This document shows, piece after piece, positions 1 to 4,964 of a DNA stretch of 8,255 nucleotides (positions are counted from its first letter, which is position 1; each line of letters starts with the position of its first letter). A model generated the notes under the pieces. The model searched no databases. It saw nothing but the letters and a program-made list of their open reading frames with translations, and was not told the origin of the DNA. This DNA is from Clostridiales bacterium (lineage in GTDB: Bacteria; Bacillota; Clostridia; WRLR01). The translations under genes and the position numbers were made by a program. Location: assembly GCA_031263625.1 (NCBI GenBank), contig JAISFK010000268.1:1-8255 (forward strand). The letters run 5' to 3'.

Positions 1-618
1 CCACATGCCCATGGACAGCTCGCCCAGCCGATCCAGCGCGCCGCCGGGCGCGTTGATCCGGGCCGCGCCGCCAAATTCGGCAAAGCCGATGGCGGAGCCG
101 TAGCGCCCCTCCCTCCACGCTCCGGCCGAAATGGCGGCGGTTGCGCCGCCCACGACGTCTGCCGCCGTTGCCCCGCCGTTCTCGTCGAATGGCCAGTACG
201 CAATCCGGCCGGCTGGCGCGCCGTCGCCATCGCCGCTGCTCGAACCTTCGCCTTCGCTTTCGCCGGCGCCCTCGATTTCGCCAGCGCTGGCGATCTCGAT
301 TTCGTCTGCCCCATCGCCTTCGCCGAAGCCGGCGCTCTCGCCTTCGCCTGCCCCCTCGCCCTCGCCGACGCTCTCGCCTTCGACAAGCGCCAGATAGGCG
401 GCTGGCTCTCCCGGAAATTCCGAAGGGCTTTGCTCGCTTTGCGCGCCCGCCGCAATCGGCGCGCAGCCGATCGCCGCCGCCAAAACGCTCATAACGAGTA
501 TCGCGGCATATGCCGCGCGCCTTCGCCAAAATGCTCCGAAACCTCTCAAGCCAGCGACATTGGCATTCCCTCTCATTCCCATTTTCCCTCGCATTTTCAC
601 TTTCATCTTCACTTTCAT
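1..618 (-). CDS. Secreted LamG/concanavalin-A-like domain protein (5' part, runs off left edge)
   Basis: The minus strand is open from beyond 618 to the window edge, giving 206 codons without a stop. The N-terminus is basic (MKVKMKVKMRGKMGMRG), then WRRR and a hydrophobic segment at about residues 35-52, followed by APIAAGAQS, which looks like a signal peptidase I site (AGA/Q). A Cys at residue 52 (AAIGC) could be read as a weak lipobox. Residues about 80-135 are a Gly/Glu/Ser/Asp-rich linker. From residue 137, GRIAYWPFDENGG, then a GRYGSAIGFAEFGG stretch and LGELSMGMW match the opening strands of LamG/concanavalin-A-like lectin domains seen in secreted glycoside hydrolases and surface proteins. 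Any catalytic domain lies outside the window. The start at 618 lies 12 bases after a GAAAGGG box; an ATG at 628-630 is an alternative but sits directly against that box. The gene is divergent from the AraC gene, so a shared sugar-utilisation role is inferred, not shown. Confidence 0.8.
   Translation of the reverse strand, partial: MKVKMKVKMRGKMGMRGNANVAGLRGFGAFWRRRAAYAAILVMSVLAAAIGCAPIAAGAQSEQSPSEFPGEPAAYLALVEGESVGEGEGAGEGESAGFGEGDGADEIEIASAGEIEGAGESEGEGSSSGDGDGAPAGRIAYWPFDENGGATAADVVGGATAAISAGAWREGRYGSAIGFAEFGGAARINAPGGALDRLGELSMGMW
214..381 (-). repeat. Low-complexity GAA/GGC repeat encoding a Gly/Glu-rich linker
   Basis: Imperfect hexanucleotide-type repetition (ggcgaa/ggcgag on the minus strand) encodes about 55 residues dominated by GE, GD and ES pairs. 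It separates the signal peptide region from the LamG-like domain, so it probably acts as a flexible acidic spacer. The same bases read on the plus strand give a Ser/Pro-rich frame that is not a gene. Confidence 0.75.
571..618 (-). repeat. 12-bp tandem repeat over the start codon of the LamG gene
   Basis: Reading the minus strand from 618, the units ATGAAAGTGAAG, ATGAAAGTGAAA, ATGCGAGGGAAA and ATGGGAATGAGA follow each other, with the last two diverged. Each unit begins with an in-frame ATG, so the gene has four candidate starts in a row. The repeat builds the basic n-region of the signal peptide. Only the first has the GAAAGGG box at a usable distance; the third repeat unit (CGAGGGAAA) creates another possible ribosome binding site for the fourth ATG. 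Confidence 0.7.
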
Positions 619-681
619 CGCCGCGACCATCCCTTTCTTCTCAGATTTTGCCTGCTTTCGCCATTCGATTTGCTTCGCTTG

Positions 682-709
682 CATATACAGTATTTCCGTT
701 CGCGGGCAA
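682..709 (-). promoter_or_regulatory. Weak candidate promoter for the LamG gene
   Basis: On the minus strand, TTGCCC (709-704) and TATATG (687-682) are separated by 16 bases, in the AT-rich part of the divergent gap about 65 bases upstream of the start codon. Each hexamer matches the sigma-A consensus at only four of six positions. The placement is reasonable, but other AT-rich hexamers nearby could equally serve. Confidence 0.25.
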
Positions 710-766
710 AAAACAGTCCAAATATGGGAAAGCGCATTTGATTTTGGGAAATATATCTAAATTTGT

Positions 767-799
767 CCCTGAATCTGAATACTGTTCCGGGATTCTGGG
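767..799. repeat. Imperfect inverted repeat in the divergent intergenic region
   Basis: CCCTGAATC (767-775) is complementary to GATTCTGGG (791-799) at eight of nine positions, with a 15-base spacer. A second partial partner, GATTCA, lies at 799-804. It sits between the two divergent genes and could be a regulator site, but no family consensus is recognised. Confidence 0.3.
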
Positions 800-830
800 A
801 TTCAACGTCGCAAATCGAAGAAAAATGCGA

Positions 831-850
831 TAGAATAAAACCTGTGCACA
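831..850 (+). promoter_or_regulatory. Candidate -10 box and TGTGCACA palindrome upstream of the AraC gene
   Basis: TAGAAT at 831-836 matches the sigma-A -10 consensus at five of six positions; no good -35 is seen 16-18 bases upstream. Transcription would start near 842-845, at the perfect 8-bp palindrome TGTGCACA (843-850), just ahead of the hairpin array starting at 858. This would give a 5' leader of roughly 215 bases. The assignment rests on the -10 box and position only. Confidence 0.35.
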
Positions 851-857
851 GAGAGAT

Positions 858-1014
858 AGTACCTTACAGGCGCAAAACCGCAGGAAACGACAAAAAGTCA
901 GCGCCTGTGAGGTACTGACGCCGCGCGAATAAGCGCGGCGCGGGCGCGAAGCGCCCGTGAGGAACGGGGAAACCGCGCTTTCCCGTTCCGACTTGGGTTG
1001 CGGGCGTAGCCCGC
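858..1014 (+). ncRNA. Candidate structured leader RNA: five consecutive hairpins upstream of the AraC gene
   Basis: Five stems follow one another almost without gaps. (1) 858-873 pairs with 901-916: 16 bp including one G-U pair, with a 27-base loop that itself contains GAC-AAAAA-GTC. (2) 919-926 with 933-940: 8 bp perfect, loop GAATAA. (3) 941-947 with 951-957: 7 bp perfect, GAA triloop. (4) 961-971 with 979-989: 11 bp with one G-U. (5) 1000-1005 with 1009-1014: 6 bp perfect, GTA triloop. Alternative pairings exist: GTCA 897-900 with TGAC 916-919, and CCGCGC in loop 4 (973-978) with GCGCGG in stem 2 (933-938). No T-tract follows any hairpin, so these are not classical terminators. I do not recognise a known riboswitch or ncRNA family. 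A cis-regulatory leader, a separate small RNA or a palindromic DNA element are all possible; the strand is inferred from the downstream gene. Confidence 0.45.
901..965 (+). repeat. 15-bp direct repeat GCGCCYGTGAGGWAC within the leader
   Basis: GCGCCTGTGAGGTAC (901-915) and GCGCCCGTGAGGAAC (951-965) share 13 of 15 bases. Each copy spans the 3' arm of one hairpin and continues past it (into the start of hairpin 4 for the second copy). This suggests internal duplication or a repeated recognition motif in the leader RNA. Confidence 0.6.
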
Positions 1015-1046
1015 TTTGAAAAGATATGGGGGAAATCTGACGGCTC

Positions 1047-1062
1047 GGAGGGCGCCCGCGTG
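1047..1062 (+). promoter_or_regulatory. Ribosome binding site deciding a GTG start for the AraC gene
   Basis: GGAGGG (1047-1052) lies seven bases before GTG at 1060, which fixes this start. Part of the site falls in the palindrome GGGCGCCC (1050-1057), so local pairing could modulate initiation. Confidence 0.7.
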
Positions 1063-3567
1063 AAACGAACGTATTCAAGAAGATACCTGCACAAGACGTT
1101 TGCGCTGATCGTAGGCGCGCTGCTCGCGCTGGAGTGCGCGTTTTCCGCCGTCCTGCTGTCCAGCGCGGAACAGGCCCTCCTGTCCGAGCGCCGCCAGAAC
1201 GACATGGCCGTCCTGGCGCAGATCGCGCACAACATCAAGCTGATGCACGCATCCATCCTTGACACCTGCAACACGCTCTACAACAACCCCACCGTCATCT
1301 CCCTGATGACGGACAAAAACGCGGAGGCCGACATCGCGGCCGCAACCGTCAAAATGTTCGCCATCAACCGCAGCATCGTCCGCGTCAACCCGTACATCTA
1401 TTCGATCTACGTCTACAACCCGTTCTCCAGGGCGTACTACTCGTCGTCGCACAGGGGCCTGCTTTTCCGGGACGCGGATCTGGAGGCTTTCGCGGGCGGC
1501 CGGGAAGCGCTTCCCAAGCTGAAGCCCATATACCGCAGCATCGCGGCGCCCAACATGGAGGTGCGGTCGGACATAGAGCTTCTGACGTATTTCCAGTACG
1601 ACGCCATGACGGACGGCCAGATGAACGGCGGCATCGTCGTCAACGTGCGGAACGACTGGCTTTTGGGCAACCTGAACGCTGTCGCCGGGCCGGACGGCGA
1701 GATCATCGGCGACGTCTTTATCGTCACCGACGCGGGCGACTTCATCAGCGACAGGCCGGTCGGCGAGGATTTTCTCGCGGCGCTGAAGGGGCTGCAGGCC
1801 GGGCGCCCGGCGGACGCGAAGGAGCGCTTTTACCAAGCGCCGCTGCTGGGCAGGGAATACATAATTTCCGAAATTCCCGTGGAGGGCGCGGGGTTCGGCC
1901 TGCTGCGGGTCGTGGAGCGCCGCCTCGTGGACGGCTACGTCAGCTCCATGCGCGCGACGGTCGCGATAGTCACGCTATGCTTCGCCGCGCTGGCCATTGC
2001 CGCCGCGCTCCTGCTCTCCACGCGGCTCTACCGCCCGGTCGGCAATTTGATCGGAAAGGTGGCCGGGCGGGAAAGCGGCGCCATCGGCGACGAGTTCGAT
2101 TTTTTGGGCGAAGTGTTTGAGAGAAACGCCGCAATGCTCCAAAAATACGAGGTCGAGCGCCGCTCCTACAGGCGGATCATGAAAAACGCCTGGCTGCTGG
2201 GCCTGCTGCGCGGCCCGGCCGCCGACGGCGACGCTCTGCCCGCGAGCGAGGATTTCGCGGGCGCCGCGGATGATTTCGCGGGCGCCGCGGCGGAATACGG
2301 GCTCGCGATTGACCCCGGCAGAGGTTTTTTCGTCGCCGTCCTGGCGGTTGACGAGCCGTTCCCGCACGGCGGGCCGGATCGGGCGCATCTCGTTTTCGCG
2401 GTTCTCAACGTGGCTTCCGAAGTGCTCGCCGCAAAATTCCCCAACGAGGGCGTCGAGCTGCCGGACGGGATGGTCGCGCTCATTGTCAGCGCGGGCGGCT
2501 GCGCCAGCGCGGGCGGCTATGGCGGCGCCGCGAGCGGCGGCACAGCAAACAGCAACGCCAAAAGCAACGACGGCGGCCCCAGCGCGGCCGGCTATGGCGG
2601 CGCCAGCATCGGCGCGGCCGGCAGCAACGCCAGCGTCGCTGCCGGCCCGGACGATGGCGCGCTGCTGAAGCTGATCGCCGAGGCGCAGAGCACGATAGGT
2701 CGGGTGCTGGGACTGTCCGTTTCGGCGTCCGTGAGCCAGCGGGCCGACAGCCTCCGCTCCCTGCCGTCCCTGTACGGGCAGGCGCGGCAAAACATGGCCT
2801 ATCGCTTCCTGTACGGCAGAAAATGCGCCATCGACGCGGCGCGGATTCTGGACATCCCCGACGCCGGCGCGATGGAGCGCTTCCACTCGGCCGAAAAAAA
2901 TCTCGCAGACGAGCTCAGGCTGGGCAGGCTGCCCAAAGCCAAAGACATTCTGGCGCAAATGTTCGGGCAGTTTCGGAAGCTTTCCTATACAGATGCCATG
3001 GCCGCGCTGTTCCACCTGATCGGCGCCCTGCGGCGCGCCCTCGCGGAGATCGCGAAGGCCGACGCCGGCTCGCGCGCGGACGGCATTGCGGAAATAGGCC
3101 GCAATTTGCTGGGCTTTGAAACCCTGGACGAGTTCCGCGGCGATCTGCTCGCCAAGCTGGACGCGTTTTTTGCCGCCGCGACCGCGCGCAGCGCCAGCCG
3201 CAAGCACGAAATGATCGCCGAGACGGTGCGCGAAATGGTGCTGCGCAACTATGACGACGTCGGCCTGTGCCTGACCGGCCTCGCCTCCGCGATGAAGATG
3301 TCCACGAAGCAGCTCAGCCGGATATTCCGGGAGCAGGCAGGCAGGCCGCTCCCCGACTATATCAACGCCGTGCGGATGCAAAAAGCCGCCGAGCTGCTGG
3401 AACGCACCGATCTCAGCATCGCAAAAATCGCGGCCCGGACCGGCATCCTCAACGAAACCTATTTCTACACCATGTTCAAAAAGCATTTTGGCTCGTCCCC
3501 GAACGCATACAAGACGGCCATGGCCCTCGGAAAGGCCCTGCCGGAGAGTAGCGAGGCGCGGCTATAG
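1060..3567 (+). CDS. Membrane-anchored sensor / AraC-family transcriptional regulator
   Basis: A one-component regulator of 835 residues. Residues 14-34 form a first membrane helix, about 36-298 an extracellular sensor of the Cache-like type common in this family, and about 298-320 a second helix followed by TRLYRPVGNL, the usual juxtamembrane segment. A connector with YEVERRSYRRIMKN leads into a cytoplasmic domain (about 375-600) resembling the degenerate cyclase-like module of such proteins (VSASVSQRADSLRSLPSLYG). A C-terminal AraC DNA-binding domain spans about 728-822, with helix-turn-helix motifs around LASAMKMSTKQLSRIF and IAARTGILNETYFYTMF. Unusually, residues about 478-529 are a Gly/Ala/Ser/Asn-rich insertion built from DNA repeats within the cytoplasmic module, and residues 399-411 repeat DDFAGAA-like units. 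Such proteins normally sit beside LplABC-type sugar transporters and activate them in response to an extracellular glycan or its binding protein; that role is inferred here. Start chosen at GTG 1060 from the ribosome binding site. Confidence 0.92.
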   Translation: MKRTYSRRYLHKTFALIVGALLALECAFSAVLLSSAEQALLSERRQNDMAVLAQIAHNIKLMHASILDTCNTLYNNPTVISLMTDKNAEADIAAATVKMFAINRSIVRVNPYIYSIYVYNPFSRAYYSSSHRGLLFRDADLEAFAGGREALPKLKPIYRSIAAPNMEVRSDIELLTYFQYDAMTDGQMNGGIVVNVRNDWLLGNLNAVAGPDGEIIGDVFIVTDAGDFISDRPVGEDFLAALKGLQAGRPADAKERFYQAPLLGREYIISEIPVEGAGFGLLRVVERRLVDGYVSSMRATVAIVTLCFAALAIAAALLLSTRLYRPVGNLIGKVAGRESGAIGDEFDFLGEVFERNAAMLQKYEVERRSYRRIMKNAWLLGLLRGPAADGDALPASEDFAGAADDFAGAAAEYGLAIDPGRGFFVAVLAVDEPFPHGGPDRAHLVFAVLNVASEVLAAKFPNEGVELPDGMVALIVSAGGCASAGGYGGAASGGTANSNAKSNDGGPSAAGYGGASIGAAGSNASVAAGPDDGALLKLIAEAQSTIGRVLGLSVSASVSQRADSLRSLPSLYGQARQNMAYRFLYGRKCAIDAARILDIPDAGAMERFHSAEKNLADELRLGRLPKAKDILAQMFGQFRKLSYTDAMAALFHLIGALRRALAEIAKADAGSRADGIAEIGRNLLGFETLDEFRGDLLAKLDAFFAAATARSASRKHEMIAETVREMVLRNYDDVGLCLTGLASAMKMSTKQLSRIFREQAGRPLPDYINAVRMQKAAELLERTDLSIAKIAARTGILNETYFYTMFKKHFGSSPNAYKTAMALGKALPESSEARL
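2251..2292 (+). repeat. 21-bp tandem duplication inside the AraC gene
   Basis: GATTTCGCGGGCGCCGCG occurs at 2251-2268 and again at 2272-2289, a period of 21 bp that keeps the reading frame. It encodes DFAGAAD twice in the variable linker of the cytoplasmic module. Confidence 0.8.
2491..2646 (+). repeat. Repeat-derived Gly/Ala/Ser/Asn-rich insertion in the AraC protein
   Basis: About 52 residues of low complexity interrupt the cytoplasmic module between MVALIVS and LLKLIAEAQSTIGRV, which adjoin directly in ordinary family members. The DNA holds repeated GCGGGCGGCT segments and the identical 15-mer GGCTATGGCGGCGCC at 2515-2529 and 2590-2604, 75 bp (25 codons) apart. The reading frame is intact, so the insertion is likely tolerated as a surface loop. 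Confidence 0.7.
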
Positions 3568-3722
3568 CGCCCTCTTCGCGGCGGGCGCATCGCCCCAGCC
3601 AGCGGCTATAGCGCCCCTCCGCGGCGTGCACGTCGCCCCAGCCAGTGCTCCGACGCCCATTCGCAGCGGGCGCATCGCCCCAGCCAGCGGCCTGGCGCCC
3701 ATTTGCTCGCGGCGGCGCCCGG
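3558..3722. repeat. Tandem repeat of about 42-44 bp spanning the AraC stop codon (four copies, last truncated)
   Basis: The core TCGCCCCAGCCAG recurs at 3590-3602, 3633-3645 and 3675-3687 (periods 43 and 42). GCGGCTATAGCGCCC occurs at 3558-3572 and 3602-3616, with diverged starts of units near 3644 and 3686. The unit also carries GGGCG-CAT-CGCCC, a five-pair triloop hairpin, in copies one and three. The AraC stop TAG (3565-3567) lies in the first copy. There are no spacers between copies, so it is not a CRISPR array, and the open minus-strand frames through it are repeat artefacts. Confidence 0.8.
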
Positions 3723-3905
3723 CAACGGATTTTCCTTTTCATATTGGCTGCTTTTCCCATAATTGAAGAAAATTCCGCAATTTGCGGTATGCAAAGCGGC
3801 GGCGCGCGCATACAATGGCGGTGTGCGCGGCGCACTCGGCGCGCAACGGCGGGCAAGCGATTCGTCGTGCTGCCCAACGCGGGCAGGCGGCGCGCTGCAC
3901 TCGGC
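3723..3905. other. Intergenic control region between the AraC gene and the permease operon
   Basis: Part of the 405-base gap with no credible gene. Positions 3728-3790 form an AT-rich island in GC-rich surroundings, as expected for a promoter; CATAAT (3758-3763) and TACAAT (3811-3816) are possible -10 boxes, but neither has a convincing -35. The 16-mer GCACTCGGCGCGCAAC occurs at 3832-3847 and exactly repeated at 3897-3912. Confidence 0.45.
3775..3795. promoter_or_regulatory. Overlapping palindromes, candidate operator
   Basis: CCGCAA-T-TTGCGG (3775-3787) is a perfect 6-bp inverted repeat around one base. It overlaps TTTGC-GGTAT-GCAAA (3781-3795). The location in the AT-rich part of the gap upstream of the transporter operon fits an operator. 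Which protein binds is unknown; AraC-type proteins more often bind direct repeats. Confidence 0.4.
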
Positions 3906-3949
3906 GCGCAACAGGTGCGCAACAAGTGCGCAACTGGCGCGCAACTCTT
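3906..3949 (+). repeat. Four GCGCAAC repeats at an exact 11-bp period upstream of the first permease
   Basis: GCGCAAC begins at 3906, 3917, 3928 and 3939, each followed by a four-base variable spacer (AGGT, AAGT, TGGC, TCTT). A fifth isolated copy is at 3841-3847, within a longer exact 16-base repeat. The spacing is close to one DNA helical turn, so all four motifs would face the same side. Repeated direct sites like this resemble AraC-type activator or iteron arrays, but no protein is known to bind them. Confidence 0.75.
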
Positions 3950-3976
3950 GAGGATTGGATGGCCGTGGCCGGATGA
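3950..3976 (+). promoter_or_regulatory. Ribosome binding site with five-codon mini-ORF overlapping the permease start
   Basis: GAGG (3950-3953) lies five bases before ATG 3959, which opens the mini-ORF MAVAG ending at TGA 3974-3976. That stop overlaps the permease ATG (3973-3975) as ATGA, the usual arrangement for translational coupling. The permease ATG has only a weak GGCCGG in front of it. An in-frame TTG at 3955 could instead start the permease six residues earlier, but it is too close to GAGG. Confidence 0.45.
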
Positions 3977-4893
3977 TAAACGCTATCAAGACCGAACTGA
4001 AGCATTTCAGGAAAAACGGGGAATTGTGGCTGCTGGCCCTGCCCGGCGCGCTGTTTTTCATCGTGTTCAATTACATCCCGCTGTACGGGCTTATCCTGCC
4101 ATTCAAGAACTACAACGGGGCAAAGGGCTTTTGGGACAGCCCCTGGGCCGGGCTGAACAACTTCAAGTACCTGTTCAGCGGCGACGCCTGGAGGATCACG
4201 CGGAACACCGTCGCGTTCAACTCCGTGTTCATCGCGCTCGGCCTCGTGGCGGCCGTGGCGTTCGCGCTGATTCTCTTTGAGATGTCCGCGCGCTTTGTCA
4301 AGCTATACCAGACGATCCTGTTCATCCCCTACTTCCTCTCGTGGGTGGTGGCCAGCTACATAGGCTCCAGCCTGCTCGACATGAATTTCGGGATGCTCAA
4401 CAGGATCATCGAGGCGCTCGGCGGCGAGGGCAAGGCGTGGTATGTGGAGCCCGCCTACTGGTATGTCATCCTGCCGCTGGCCAGCCTGTGGAAGGGCGTC
4501 GGCTACAGCACGATCATCTACTACACGTCGCTCATGGGCGTGGACCCGGAGCTGTACGAGGCCGCGGAGCTGGACGGGGCGAGCCGCTGGCAGCAGATCC
4601 GCGCCATCTCGCTCCCCATGCTCAAGCCCCTGATGATCATGCTGACGCTGATGTCGGTCGGCGGCATAATCAAGTCCGACTTCGGGCTGTTCTTCAGCTT
4701 CACGCTTGACTCAAAGCCGCTGTATCCCGTGACTGACGTCATTGACACATATGTCTACCGGGCGCTGAGAAAGCTGGGCGACGTGGGGATGTCCTCCGCC
4801 GCCGGCCTGTACCAGTCGCTGGTGGGCTTTGTGCTCGTGCTCGCGTCAAACTGGCTCGTCAAGCGGGTAGATCCCGACAACGCGCTGTTTTAA
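3973..4893 (+). CDS. lplB: ABC sugar transporter permease, LplB-type
   Basis: A 306-residue integral membrane subunit of a carbohydrate ABC importer. About six membrane helices can be seen (roughly residues 19-43, 80-102, 112-131, 162-183, 217-235 and 276-294). The cytoplasmic EAA loop reads EAAELDGASRWQQIRAISLP at about 196-215, the contact for the ATPase. The N-terminal KNGELWLLALPGALFFIVFNYIPLYGL and the C-terminal RVDPDNALF ending are characteristic of the LplB/MsmF-like permeases of large-lipoprotein importers. Length is normal. It is the first gene of the transporter set and pairs with the downstream permease. No ATPase gene is present, as usual in these systems, which share an MsmX-type ATPase encoded elsewhere. 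The symbol denotes family, not proven orthology; substrate is unknown but probably an oligosaccharide. Confidence 0.93.
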   Translation: MINAIKTELKHFRKNGELWLLALPGALFFIVFNYIPLYGLILPFKNYNGAKGFWDSPWAGLNNFKYLFSGDAWRITRNTVAFNSVFIALGLVAAVAFALILFEMSARFVKLYQTILFIPYFLSWVVASYIGSSLLDMNFGMLNRIIEALGGEGKAWYVEPAYWYVILPLASLWKGVGYSTIIYYTSLMGVDPELYEAAELDGASRWQQIRAISLPMLKPLMIMLTLMSVGGIIKSDFGLFFSFTLDSKPLYPVTDVIDTYVYRALRKLGDVGMSSAAGLYQSLVGFVLVLASNWLVKRVDPDNALF

Positions 4894-4934
4894 GCTGTTT
4901 TAAGTTGTTTTAAGTTTTTTAAGTTGTTTCAGGC
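4886..4934. repeat. 10-bp tandem repeat TGTTTTAAGT spanning the lplB stop codon
   Basis: Units TGTTTTAAGC (4886), TGTTTTAAGT (4896), TGTTTTAAGT (4906), a nine-base TTTTTAAGT (4916) and the diverged TGTTTCAGGC (4925). The gene's TAA (4891-4893) is in the first unit. Because the period is 10, the TAAs at 4891, 4901 and 4911 fall in three different frames, so any ribosome passing the first stop would be halted. The repeat fills most of the 68-base gap to the next permease. Confidence 0.85.
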
Positions 4935-4945
4935 AAAAAATGACA

Positions 4946-4964
4946 GGGGGAGCGCAACTCTATG
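4946..4964 (+). promoter_or_regulatory. Ribosome binding site supporting the extended start of the second permease
   Basis: GGGGGAG (4946-4952) lies nine bases before ATG 4962. This strong site supports a start upstream of the repetitive N-terminal extension rather than nearer the first membrane helix. Confidence 0.65.

Noticed and set aside
131..494. Ser/Pro-rich and Arg-rich plus-strand frames at the left end
   Set aside because: They are the reverse reading of the GE-rich linker in the minus-strand LamG gene; no ribosome binding site and pure low complexity.
858..1014. Transcription terminators for the hairpins upstream of the AraC gene
   Set aside because: None of the five stems is followed by a T-run on either strand.
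1975..3486. 503-codon open frame on the minus strand across the AraC gene
   Set aside because: It is antisense to a clearly recognisable AraC protein, has no recognisable domain, and long antisense frames are expected in GC-rich coding DNA.
3558..3722. Possible CRISPR array
   Set aside because: Repeats are directly contiguous and diverged, with no unique spacers of constant length and no cas genes nearby.
3606..4070. Minus-strand frames with WLGR/GWGD-type repeats in the AraC-lplB gap
   Set aside because: The peptide repeat merely reflects the 42-44 bp DNA repeat; frames overlap the permease start and have no ribosome binding site.
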